Assembly: GCA_020740775.1 (NCBI GenBank)
Contig: JAHEWK010000002.1
Coordinates: 2,914,001 to 2,978,000 of the forward strand
DNA from: Ilyonectria destructans
Lineage: Eukaryota > Ascomycota > Sordariomycetes > Hypocreales > Nectriaceae
DNA: 64,000 nt
Reading direction: 5' to 3'
This document shows positions 34,775 to 45,622 of this stretch, piece after piece. The first letter of the stretch is position 1. Each line of letters opens with the position of its first letter. Below the pieces are notes generated by a model that ran no database searches, was not told the origin of the DNA, and was given only the letters and a program-made list of their open reading frames with translations. The position numbers were made by a program, and so were the translations under genes.

Positions 34775-35431
34775 ATGGCTTCCATTGAGCAGATGACTGC
34801 CTACGCCGAGCAACTTGACGCTCGAACAGACGAAAACTCCAAGAACAAGCGAGTCACTGAGATTTGCATCTTCAAACTTCTACCCAAGTTCGCAAACGAC
34901 CATGCCGCTGTCACGGCTGAGTTTGACTCCAACGTGGCAACACACTGCAAGCCCGGATCGCCGTATGCACGCGGAATCCGCAAAATTGCCTGGGGCTTCA
35001 GCCCCGATGACCCGGCTGTCTTTGTATGGATGCTTGACTGGGACAAAATTCAAGATCACTGGGAATTCTGGAAGACGCAGGGCTTCCCGCCAGTGATGGC
35101 CGCCATCGCCAAGCTCTTCCAACCTGGACGGCCATTGGTGCGGCACTATGGTTTTGGTGATGAGGGAATGCTTGAAAGCGAAATCACCGTCGCAAGGGTC
35201 ATGGTCTGGGATGACACCGAGGAAGGCAAACAGAAACAGCGGGCCAGGGAACTAGGTAATTCCAAGGGGAAGAAGGCAAGGCATGTTAGGGAGGGTTACG
35301 CTGTTGATGTTGACGAAACCAGCTGGTGGTGCTCGCTCTTGGGCTATGAGACGGAGGCCGATGCGAGGGCAGACGTGGTGCATTCTGGTGATGGCAACGA
35401 GTCTTACATTGTTCATCTTGAATACGCTTAA
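34775..35431 (+). CDS. Dimeric alpha/beta-barrel (ABM/EthD-like) protein
   Basis: 218 residues, single exon. The ATG at 34775 (MASIEQMTAY) follows CCCA; an in-frame Met 129 bases upstream would add an unrelated Phe/Ser-rich leader. EICIFKLLPKF followed by AVFVWMLDWDKIQDHWEFWK has the strand-helix-strand pattern of monooxygenase-like or EthD-like barrels. A second, weaker half ends with ESYIVHLEYA. Such small proteins are often tailoring cyclases, decarboxylases or unknown accessory proteins. The fold is fairly likely; the activity is unknown. Confidence 0.7.
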   Translation: MASIEQMTAYAEQLDARTDENSKNKRVTEICIFKLLPKFANDHAAVTAEFDSNVATHCKPGSPYARGIRKIAWGFSPDDPAVFVWMLDWDKIQDHWEFWKTQGFPPVMAAIAKLFQPGRPLVRHYGFGDEGMLESEITVARVMVWDDTEEGKQKQRARELGNSKGKKARHVREGYAVDVDETSWWCSLLGYETEADARADVVHSGDGNESYIVHLEYA

Positions 35432-35538
35432 CGGTTGGAGTGGAAGTGTACTTAGTTCAACGGCATCTCCATTTGAACAGGATCGAACAACTGCCGCAAT
35501 CAAGTTGTAGCAGGGTTAAATTCACATACTAGCGATGA

Positions 35539-36668
35539 CTATGCCAGAGCGCTTCCTGGAAAGAAGCTCATCCTCAGGGCCGTGGCTATATGTTCCCAAC
35601 ATCCTTCCACGTCCTCCTTCCGGAACTCTTTGCTGCCCTCTTTATAATGACTGAACCCATGAATTGCCTCCGGATACTCATAAGCTATCACACTGACACC
35701 ACCCTGCCTCAGCTTTTCGGCGTATTTTTCCGCCTCCAACTTTAAACAGTCTTTCCCCGCAGTCACCACGACCGCTGAAGGAGGCTGAAGTGATTTGAGA
35801 AGAGGTATTTCAACCTTCAATGGTGAAATAAATACCTGAGACTTGTCAATGTAGGGAGGTAGGTATGATGCCTCCATCATCGTCGCCGCCCAAGAGGGCA
35901 AGCTCGAAGCCTGGGTGCCTTCATCAGAAGCACCAAGGCGTTCGACATAACTACGATTGAGATCGACGCTCGGGTAGATCAAAGCTTGCAGAACCTGGCG
36001 AAAGTGCGGTGGCAGTCCTTTCCGGAATGAAGCACATGGTCCAGAGGTAAATGATAAGAGCAGCGATAGGCTTGCTGCCAGGTTACCGCCGGCAGAGTTT
36101 CCCATGACCGCAACCCGAGACGGGTCAATGACTACGCCGAGCATTTCCTCGGCGGGAGGACTGAGGGCCCATTTTATAACTTCGTAGAGCTGAAGGAGAG
36201 CGTGTGGATACGGATACCGCGGCGATTTGGCGTACTCGACCGATATAACAACCATTCCGACCTGCCCGGCCCCATTATCTATTAGCCCGATTTCGTTATG
36301 CAACATATAAACAACGGGCGGCTACTCTGGGTGTGTAAGCTAACCTTGTCGCAGAGATGTCGGTCGATGTGCTCTCCATCAGAGGGCTGGCCCAAAATGA
36401 AGCCGCCTCCCTCGGCGACCAAAAGGACCGGCCATGGACTTTGAGCCACATTGTGACACTGAGGAATGCAGACCGAAATACTGACCTTACCCTCACCCAG
36501 GCCTGGAGTTGGGACTGACATGATCTTATCGAAGAGTTTGCCAGTACCAGTCAAAGATGCAACAACTCTTCTCAAGACCCAGGCCGCGGAGTGGAGGTAA
36601 AGTGTGTACGGAATGCTGTAGCCGGGGCCATTGGTAATCTCAGGTGAGCGGACAGAATCTTGGTCCAT
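35539..36668 (-). CDS. Alpha/beta hydrolase (HSL/esterase-lipase type)
   Basis: 348 residues from complement exons 36345-36668 and 35539-36261 (83-nt intron; the acceptor at 36262 joins HLCDK to VGMVVISVEY). It has the nucleophile elbow GNSAGG (S164), an acid in VTAGKD (D279) and AIHGF (H309), the triad of the hormone-sensitive-lipase-like esterases. The oxyanion motif is EGGG (86-89) instead of the usual HGGG. No signal peptide is clear. It is divergent from the Baeyer-Villiger monooxygenase gene with a 504-bp shared promoter; an esterase paired with a BVMO is the arrangement expected for cleaving the BVMO's ester product (inference). Confidence 0.9.
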
Positions 36669-36862
36669 CAGGATGTCGGTGTCAATGGATGCTGCGATGG
36701 GGTTTGTGTTCCGCCGGTGGAGCAGCGCGAGTGGCCGTTGGTACCAATGCTAGACACGAATACAAAGAATTTTGGAAGTTTCAAAGACAGGGTGAAAACT
36801 AGAAGAGTTGGTTTGTCTTATTGGCCTTGTGAACTGACAACGCGGCGAAAGCGGCATACGGA

Positions 36863-36872
36863 GCTGACTCCG
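36863..36872. promoter_or_regulatory. GCTGACTCCG element in a divergent promoter
   Basis: GCTGACTCCG between the hydrolase and BVMO genes, about 195 and 300 bases from their ATGs. A TATATATA box lies at about 36971 on the BVMO side. Confidence 0.5.
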
Positions 36873-37172
36873 CAAAGCTGACACCTCCCAACGCCGAGCC
36901 CAAGTTCGGCACTTGACCGACGATTCGACTTCGACTGTTTCTGAAATAATTTGAGACCATCAAAGGAGGTCTATATATATTCGAAGCTCATCCAAAACAA
37001 ACAGACGTTAACGATAACTCAACAAGTTCTCAAACACCCCTCGGACAACGTGCAAGTCTTTCGCTTCACGCGCAACTTCGGGCAGCACTAACAAAGACAA
37101 GGTTGAGAGGCTTCTACGCAGGCTCCACTTCCGCAGCCACACGAAAATCAACTGCGCTGGCTTTCGAACAAA

Positions 37173-39323
37173 ATGACGCTGAGCAGCGACGTTCCTGTCC
37201 GGGCTTCACAGACCCTACCGCAGCCTCCAGTGGCTTCCCCTGATTTTGAACTGAACGCTGCACGTTTGTCTATTAACGGGCAGTTGGCATCAAACCATGC
37301 GCCCGCTACCGCAGAATCGTCGCTACAGCTTCTACAGCAATGGCATTCTCAGCCAAGGAAGCTGCGCATCATTCATGTCGGTGCTGGAGCCACAGGTTTA
37401 TGCGCAGCCTTCAAGTTTGAACGACAGCTCACTGATTACGAGCTTGTGTGCTACGAGAAAAACGATGAGATTGGAGGTACATGGCTGCAAAACCGATATC
37501 CAGGCTGTGCTTGTGATGTTCCTGCTCACATTTACACTTACACCTTTGAGCCGTACGCCTTCTGGAAGTCGTATTATGCCTACTCGCCCGAGATTCAAGA
37601 CTACTTTGTGAACTTTTGCGAAAAGTACCAGCTTCGCAAGCACATCAAATTGAAGCACAAGGTCTTATCTGCTACTTGGGAAGAGGAGAGGGGACAATGG
37701 GCGGTTCAGATTGAACATGATGGACAGGTTTTCACTGACTGGTGCCACATCCTTGTAAATGGTTCTGGACTCTTGAACAAGTACCGGTGTAAGTTGGCCT
37801 ATGACACAGTTTACAGACCCCGGTTCAACGTGCTGACCATAAATCAAGGGCCCGACATCGAAGGTCTTCATACTTTTAAAGGGCCGCTGATACACTCGGC
37901 CGACTGGGATCGTAAGTGCTTTCAGAGGTGAACTGACACTCAAAGTATTCTTTGGTTAACCATTCGATTAGATTCGGTTGACTACGCTAACAAGCGCGTT
38001 GCTGTTCTTGGCAATGGATCATCGGCTATTCAGATCATCCCACAAGTCCAGAAAGGTGAACACGTCCTCTTCTAGAAGGCTCGTTTATCACGTCCTCTCT
38101 GCTAACCATTTTATGTAGTCGCTTCCAAAGTGGAGTGCTTCATGAGGGGCACCACTTGGATCGCAGCCCCTATGCCACGCGTTCCTGTCGAGCTGACCTC
38201 TGATGAGGAAGGCGAAGTTACCAATGACAAGGAGGCGGTTCACCCAAGCGTTGGACAATATTTCTACACTCCTCAAGAGACTCAGCGGCTAGCCAACGAC
38301 CCTGACTATCTACTCAACTATCGCAAGAGAATCGAGTTTGCCATCAATGAGGGCTTTGCAATCTTTTACAAGGACACGGAAGCGTCTGAGATGGTGTACA
38401 AGTACATGCAAGCTGAGATGAGTCGGAGGCTTGAGAACCACCCTGTCTTGACCAACAAACTTATTCCGGCTTGGCCAGTAGGCTGTAGGTATGTACTAGT
38501 CCCTGTCTGATATCCCCGGTGCGGAGCTCACCCATATTTTACAGACGTCTTACTCCAGGAGATGGATATCTCGAGGCTCTTATCAAGCCCAACGTCGAAT
38601 GCCATTTCTCAGAAGTTTCTTCAGTCACGAATGAAGGGCTGGTTACCCGAGATGGCGTCCACCACGAGGCAGATATCATCGTTTGCGCAACTGGGTACGA
38701 CATGGCTTGGACCCCTCACTTCACGCTCATCGGCCGAAACGGCCGAAACATCAAGGATGCGTGGAGTCCTGAGCCAAAATGTTACCTAGGAATGGCAGCT
38801 CATGGCTTTCCAAACTACTTTGTCATGAACGGTCCGCGTGGAAACCTAGCGAATGGCACCGTTCTTCCATGTCTCGAGACGGAGCTTGAGTATGTGATCA
38901 AGGCTGCCAAAAAGATGCAAAGCGATCGCATCAAAGCACTGGATGTACGCGAGAGGGTTGTCGATCAGCTCAATGAGTACATTGACGCCTGGCACCAGAC
39001 GAGTGTCTTCTCTGGGCCGTGTCGCAGTTGGTACAAGAACAATACCGTTGATGGGAAACCTCGAGTATGGGGTGGCTCGGTGAGTGATGATCCCAGTCTC
39101 CTATGCACATGCGGGTAATACAGTGATGCTAACAACCCTCCAGTCGGTGCACTTTCTGAAGACAATAAAGACTCCAAGATGGGAACACTACGATATCGAT
39201 TACCTGGATGACAATCCGTGGGCGTTTCTTGGCAATGGCCGAATCAAGGCCGAGTACGAACACAGCTTTGAAGGAGTAACGCCTTATCTGCGCAATTCCG
39301 ACTGTCCTTGGACTATAGAATAA
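37173..39323 (+). CDS. Baeyer-Villiger flavin monooxygenase
   Basis: 615 residues from six exons: 37173-37788, 37849-37911, 37972-38055, 38119-38488, 38545-39079, 39144-39323; all introns are GT-AG, 56-64 nt, and phases agree. It has FAD-binding VGAGATG (69-75), EIGGTWLQNRYPGCACD, the BVMO fingerprint FKGPLIHSADWD (F215, H221, W225-D226), NADPH-binding LGNGSSA (239-245) and an ATGYD motif late in the protein. It should insert oxygen next to a ketone to form an ester or lactone. Length is typical of fungal type I BVMOs. The substrate is unknown. It is divergent from the esterase gene. Confidence 0.95.
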
Positions 39324-39768
39324 TCCAATAAGATGTTTCAATGCGATTGGGAGACAAGATTCCCATTTATTCATTTCATTGCGGCTCTTTACTTTTGGTT
39401 GAACGATTTAGGGCGATGGCAGAGAGGCAGGCCCTGCTAAGTTTTGTCCCAGCGAAGGCCCATAATTAGGGCCAGGGCGCTATTCGGTACCCGTGAAAAT
39501 TGAAAATGGTACCCGTGGCCCTTCGACTTACGACCCAAAGCTTCCCACGCCTACTTTGAACGGGACTTGATGACGTTTGCACAAAACAGAAAGTAGTATC
39601 TCATACTCTGATTACATGGGTTTGCAGGAAACGACCACTGTTCCTCCTGGGTCGAAAGTTAACTCATTAATACAGCTCTGACACCCTAATTTTCATCGCG
39701 CTCTCTGCTTAGCCGCCGCCGCCGCTACCATAGCTGTTTCCCTCTCCCGCTACTCCCTCCCACAAGTG

Positions 39769-39834
39769 TTTGGGTGGAGCAGCGGGATGCTTCCAGCACT
39801 GCACAGCGGGGGCAGTCGCTATATGGCCCCCTGT
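39769..39834 (+). repeat. Second copy of an HNH-family relic segment
   Basis: TGGGTGGAGCAGCGGGATGC and the following CAGCGGGGGCAGTCGCT match 45719-45790 apart from an indel of roughly 20 bases and scattered changes. Confidence 0.65.
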
Positions 39835-40118
39835 AGTATTTAGTACGAGCTCCAGCCTCGGTCAGTTCTAAGTCGTCTGCTGGCCCCGGCTTCCCAGATC
39901 CCCGGCTTCTACTGTAATCCTGCTCCAGCACGCCATCAGGCACTAAATTAGCACTAGCAATGGCTGCTTCTGCTGCTGTTCTATGCCAGCTCATTCTTGA
40001 GAGAGCGCGCGTTCTTGCGAACACCCTGTGTTTACTCCTGTGACGAACAAGATGATCTCAGATTAAAAAGAGAGGGGCAAAACTGGCGGCATGCGACGGG
40101 CTTTTTATAGGGCATCTT

Positions 40119-40163
40119 TACAGGGCATCCGTCTCTACAGGGCATCCGTCTCTACAGGGCATC
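40119..40163. repeat. 17-bp tandem repeat
   Basis: TACAGGGCATCCGTCTC starts at 40119 and 40136, with a partial third copy from 40153. Confidence 0.85.
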
Positions 40164-40654
40164 AAGCTACTGTAACCACGCTACGATCCCCCCAACAATG
40201 TTTTTTCACAGGGCCTAGAGCGCTAGAGAGTGAGCCACTCTGATCTCTGTGTGACCCCTCCAACCCTCTGGCAAAAGCTTTGTGACTCAATCTAACTATG
40301 TAGCCCGTTGACTTGGGTAATTCTAAATGCTCCACTGTCAATCTGTTGAATCCAGTCGTTCTTGCATTGTCTCAGCTGAGAATTGAGGCGTTCCGATATA
40401 CCAGGGTTAAAAAGCGAGCTGTTAGGACTCGGCTTGCTCCAGGGCACTTTCAACCCGTACCTAAGGTACCTATAGCTAAGTTACAGAGGCCAGGCGCAGG
40501 GCTGTAATAGGTTCTGATGCTCCCTGTAAGTAGCCTCAGTCTTCACCCTTCACTCTTCAGGGCGTTGTCCACTAAAATAAATTGACGACGGTAGCCGCCA
40601 GCGCCCGTACGCCCAAGATTCGCCCAGGCCGACCAACACAGTTCCCCTCCCTCA

Positions 40655-40960
40655 CCCTTGTTCACGAAGTTGCAAAATCAGTCTGTTGCGCAGAACAGTG
40701 TCGAACGCGCCTTGAGTATCCATCGTGACCAGAGTAGCCACCTTCTTGCGAGCAAATGCTTCCTCCAAGCCGTGAACTAGGGCGGCCACGAGGTCTGTCG
40801 CAGACCTCGTTGAGAGCGGCCCAGCTTGTTGTAGGTGAAGGACTCCGTAGTGAATGCATGCCCACGCGAGACGACGCGCGACCAACCGTTCTAGCCCCTT
40901 GCCGAGACAAGAAAGCGGAGAGATAGGTCGCGACAGAACTCCTAGGCATTACTTTCGAGG
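40655..40960 (-). mobile_element. Tad1-like LINE reverse-transcriptase fragment
   Basis: The minus strand reads SCLGKGLERLVARRLAWAC, then TRSATDLVAALVHGLEEAF and VTMDTQGAFDTVLRNRL: the reverse-transcriptase core of fungal Tad1-type non-LTR retrotransposons, including the segment of the first catalytic Asp (MD-QGAFD). Only about 100 codons remain; both ends fade into unrelated sequence. It is a dead fragment. Confidence 0.85.
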
Positions 40961-41012
40961 CATGATGATGACATGAAACCTAAGTCCCAAGTGGGCAGTG
41001 TATTTACAAGGC

Positions 41013-44000
41013 TTATCTGAATTCCCACTCAGCTATCCCCGCTAATCTGCCATTTCTTGTGCAACCTAGCTGCTCTTTTACTCGAAGCCATGATATATGA
41101 GTTATAAGCTCACTCAGCAAATCATTCCTCCCCAATTGTTCGGCGATCGATATAGGCGTACTGCCTCTTTTGCTTTTAGCCTCAGGATCGGCCCCTGCTT
41201 GCAGAAGCACCTTCACGATAGATGCGTGTCCGTACTCGACGGCCCAAGATAACGCTGTCCTTCCACTATAGTCACGCCGCTCAATCTGGACCGATTTGTT
41301 GTTGATGAGAGCCTGGACAGTCTTGGGCGAGTCAGTTTGGATAGCCCACGCCAAAGGCGTCCACCCATCGATATCTTCAGTATCCACACCGAGGCATCCT
41401 TTGTCCAGAAGTTTGACAAGCGTATCATGGTTTCCACCCCCGCTAGCCCATGATATTGCGTTTCTCTTGTCGTTGTCGATGCTGTTGATGTCCACCAATG
41501 TGCTTTGAAGGAGCACTTCAGCGGCATTAGTACAACCATTTCCTGCTGCCCAAGAAAGTGGCGATTTCCCGTTGTTATCTTTGATGTTGACATTGATGCC
41601 AGGAAGCTTGAGCAGTTGTTTAAGGGTGGTATCCATTCCGTCCCCAGCAGCCCATGAAACAGCTGTGCGCCCTGTCTTGTCCCGGTGGTTGATATCAACG
41701 TTTGGATGTCTTGCTAGAGACGAGATGATAGAGTGATGTCCTCCTCCTACCGCCCATAAAAATGGAGTTGCCCCCGAGTTATCTGGATCATCAGCGTTGC
41801 AACTACTTCGACCCAGCAGTTCCTTCACGATATTATCGTGTCCACTACCACATGCAAATGAGAGTGCGCTCCTCCCTCGTCGTCCTGCTATATTGATGTT
41901 GGTCCGTTCGTCTGCCAACAGTGTGACGATGCATGTCAAATTGCCGTGCTCAGATGCAGTCGTGAGTGCGGTCTGTGTCTCCAGTTCTGCTGAATCAGGT
42001 TCAGCACCCTCTGCTAGCAGAGAGGCAACGATCCGGTCGTGGCCAAGTTGTGCCGCCCAGTATAGACTCCGGTTCTTGACGGCCTGAGCATGGTCACAGC
42101 TACCAAGCAGATCTTTCAGCATAGTGTGCAAGTTGAACTGTGCCGCCAAAATAATGGGATTTCGGTCAACGAGACTGTCATCAATCGAAGAGACGGCTTG
42201 CGTGCGATAAAATTGTAACCAGTTGCGACAGCTTCCCGTGGTAACATCCAAAAGAGATCTGGCCGCGTTCTTGAGCTGGTCAGATGCAGATTCCTCGCAA
42301 ATAGCAAAATGCTCTGCCCAATGCAACGACGCATAGCTGTAGAAGCCGTAGTTTGAAGTGAGTGAAAGGCAGATTTCTGGATCGAGCCCTTCTTCACGAA
42401 ATAGCGCGTCGGAATTGAGATTGTAATCTTCCTCATCCCAAAAATCACGAGTGAAGTCGCCCATAGGCAACTCATCAAGAAGCCCAGGCATTCGAAAATC
42501 AGACTCAACAGATGAAGCATTTGTCGAAAACCGATCGTTCTTGAAATCATCAAGAAGCAGGTATTGAATGCAGACAGTAGCCAACCGCAAAGCAGAGCTT
42601 TGTGGATTCACCGTGTGCATAGCAGGGAAGCTTTCATACTTGCCAGCAACTTGTTCCAGGAGAAACTCCTTTACCGACTGATGGACCAAAGATACCTGCG
42701 ATCCCGAGACTCTTACAAGTGGACCTAGAATTCCCTGGACAGTATGGGCGATTGCGTTTTGAGTATCTCGCGCAACATCTTCTGTAGTGATATGTGATGG
42801 GTCCATAGTGAATGCAATGTTGAGCTCGTCCAGATGCAAAGGCCTTAAGCTTGCCAATAGAAGTTTCAGCAGATGCGAAGCATCATCTTGGTGGCCAGAA
42901 GGTATAGCGGATAAATATCCCTTGTAAGTGTTCGCAAGATCTTCTAGAATGCTGGCGATAATATTCTGAAAGTCTTTCATCGAAGTAAGTAAGCTTTTCT
43001 CAACTGATGCAAGGACGACATGAGTCCATAGAAACGTTCGATCAGCTTTGGAGATCATTGCTTGGAATAAAAACTCTCTGATATCGCTCGAGTACTGCCG
43101 GTTGAGAGAGATGTTGTCAACTCGCTCTCGGATGAACTTTTGAAGGTCGTCAACGTAACCGATTTGACCATCGTCGATAGATATTTGAGGCTGTAGAGTT
43201 TTCTTGGTGTTGGCATAGGACTGGTGAAGGAAAGGGCGGCTCGTTATCAGAAATTTGACTGTGGTGCCGCTTTGCATCGGGTGGGAAGAGTCGGCCAGCA
43301 TATCTGAGATTGACTCAAGCAGCTGATGGCAAGAGACCTGTTCACATTCATCTAGAGCGTCCAGAATGACATAGAGGGAGCCTGCTTTTGGATCTTTCAC
43401 AATCCTAAGGAATATGCCCCAAAGCGAGGAAAATGACTGGATCATGCTTGAACCTTGCAACTCAAAAACCCGACGAACATGGCGAATCATTGAACGGTGG
43501 CGTTCAATAATCTGGAAGATCAGGCTAATGAGAACCGCCCTTCCATCTGTCTGTTTGTTTTTGTTCTGGCACAAGTATATGAGAACAGTTCGAGATTGCG
43601 CTCGGACTTCTTTGAAGTTTTGGGCGAGAGAGTAAGACATCATGGTCTTACCACAGCCTGGGTGCCCTGTCAACCAAAGTAGAGCATTGCTGCCTTTTTC
43701 TAGCCAGGAGACGAACAGATGGTGCCTGTGGATCCATTGGCAAGTGCCTGGGATTGGCTTCGGCGGCAGTTCCGCGTATTTTGCAGCATCGGAGTCATTG
43801 AGAAGTGTCAGGCACGTTCTTTCCACGTCACTGAGGGCTCGAAGGCGGTTAGGGCTTGTACATGGATTATCATTTGCCGTGCGACTCACTTCTATAAGAT
43901 GAGGGAGTACTTGCACGCCGGAGTGCCAGACTGACATCTGGTGACTGGCGGACAATCCTCCGTAGAGCCTTCGCCACGGCCATGTAGCTTGATGACGTCT

Positions 44001-45076
44001 CACTGGCAAAACGGCAGATGGTTCGGTGATCTTCATACAGAGGGATTGGATCCTCATTTGATAGACCTAGTTGAGCAGATGCGCGATCCACGATCTGTCA
44101 GCCGGGTTAGTATACGCTAGTCCTTATCTTTAAAATCGCTGACAGAGCGAGCGCAACAGGAAGCAGCAAGGAAATGATTTCCTTACTCACCAAGAAGGAT
44201 AGAGGAGCCATCGCTTGAGTTTCATAGAAGGAAACCACAGAAACGTCATGCAATCGATGTCGAACTGAGACGAGGAGGTCTTGAAGCGCGTCGGAGTTGC
44301 GGCTTAGGTAGTCTAGTAGCTCGGTTCTAGCTGCTCTAGGTCGCCACCCGACTGTTGTAGTTGCTTTGAAAATGCTGACGATTGTAAGGAAAACACTGGC
44401 GAGGTTTGCACTATCACTACCCGTGTGAGGCGTTGCCAGGAAGGCCACGCCAATAGTGGATTTTAATACTGCTCCATAGGTATTGTCATCTTCGTGAGCA
44501 AATACCAGTGCCTATTCCAGGTCAGTTTATCCTGGACAAAGATGGTGAGGTACGGACCTGTTTGCAAACAATCCCACCAAGACTATGGCATACGAAGATG
44601 ATGGGGCGCGTGCCCTGGTTCCATTGTCAGATATGACTGCGATAAATAATGCAGATGGATGGCAGTACAGTGGTTGAGTCCTCGAGGTGGTCTCTTACAG
44701 AGGCTAGAAGCCCCCGTCCAAATTCCTGCACCCGTCCACGGGATAATTCGCAAAAGAGCTTGGAGGGATAGCCATATGTGTAGGCTCGGCATCCGGGCAG
44801 GAAAATTGGGAGGAAATCGCGAAGCCACAGAGTGCCAGCCGATGAATGGGTCCATGTCGAGTATGCATCTCCGTTGAGACCATGAACCGCAATGATGTCC
44901 ACAGGGTAGGTCTCGGGTTCCAATGGATCTGGCTGACTTTCGGCGAGTTTGAACAGACCGTGCTTTTCTGTGCGGGGCTGCGTGGACTCCGTTGTCTGGG
45001 CGCTTACGGACGCGGTCTCAGACCCGCCTGGCGAGGCTTGTCGTCTGAAAACCTTGGTCTTGAAGCGTTGCAACAC
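41013..45076 (-). CDS. NACHT-ankyrin STAND protein with N-terminal esterase-like domain
   Basis: Five or more exons on the minus strand: 44669-45076, 44558-44614, 44191-44511, one starting at 44094, and a long last exon to 41013. Exons 1-3 (262 residues) form an alpha/beta-hydrolase domain (DIIAVHGLNGDAYSTWTH, nucleophile elbow VCHSLGGIVCK, AFLATPHTGS). The last exon holds NACHT (Walker A LTGHPGCGKTMM, Walker B LYVILDALDECE, ITSRPF) and then about nine ankyrin repeats (TPLAWAIQTDSPKTVQALI, TALSWAVEYGHASIVKVLL). The join at about 43880-43990 is unresolved: the two clear reading frames differ by one phase and no convincing splice pair fits, so a frameshift or unusual intron is possible. Such proteins are NLR-like and act in fungal non-self recognition or stress signalling (family knowledge). 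Confidence 0.85.
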
Positions 45077-45622
45077 TTTTCGGGACTGAGGCGTGCCTCG
45101 TGGGAATTAGGGGGGTTTAGCCCTTTCTCTCAGCAAGTTGCAAGTCCCCCAGAATCTGAAGAGAAGTAGAAGTTGGCAAAAGCAGCCTGGTGGTCCCTGG
45201 AACTGGGGTTGGTGGGGGTCATTAAGATCCCTGAGGCGGAAACTTGTCGGGCCGCTCCGCAACCCCTGTCAGCCATGGACTACTCTGCAATCATTGGAAG
45301 CGGCTCGTTGCCGATGTAGATATTGTATAGATAGTTCGATGATGCTTTCTCAGCAAGATAATTTGAGCTTTCTCTATTCAAGTCTTTAGAGGGCATACAG
45401 GATCGGAATTCGTCCAGGTAGAGTGGCCTTCGATATACTGGGCTTTGCTAGGGACCTTATCGGGTATCGAGGCATGGATAATGCAGACAGGTTTGTCATG
45501 CGTGTTGCGTGCTCGAGTTCAATGAACCGAGGGCGATTTAAATATCCTGCCCTGGCTTGCTTCAGGCACGACGCGACAGAGATGATTAATCGAGATAATC
45601 AACAACTAACGTCTCGAGCCCG
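45077..45622. other. Spacer upstream of the NACHT gene
   Basis: Contains the NACHT gene promoter and short frames; nothing else recognised. Confidence 0.5.

Larger units (their letters stand above)
39324..40654. other. Transposon-rich spacer
   Basis: No intact gene. It holds an HNH-family fragment matching 45719-45790 (at 39769-39834), a minus-strand open frame (39725-40024) with transposon-like composition, and a 17-bp tandem repeat. Confidence 0.5.

Noticed and set aside
26798..39323. Assignment of the cluster to a named anthraquinone or lovastatin-type pathway
   Set aside because: EthD, BVMO and transesterase-like genes recall such pathways, but no polyketide synthase or other defining enzyme is present and the BVMO is of the ordinary type I kind.
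40119..40163. Possible CRISPR-like array
   Set aside because: Direct tandem 17-bp copies without spacers in a eukaryotic genome; an ordinary minisatellite.
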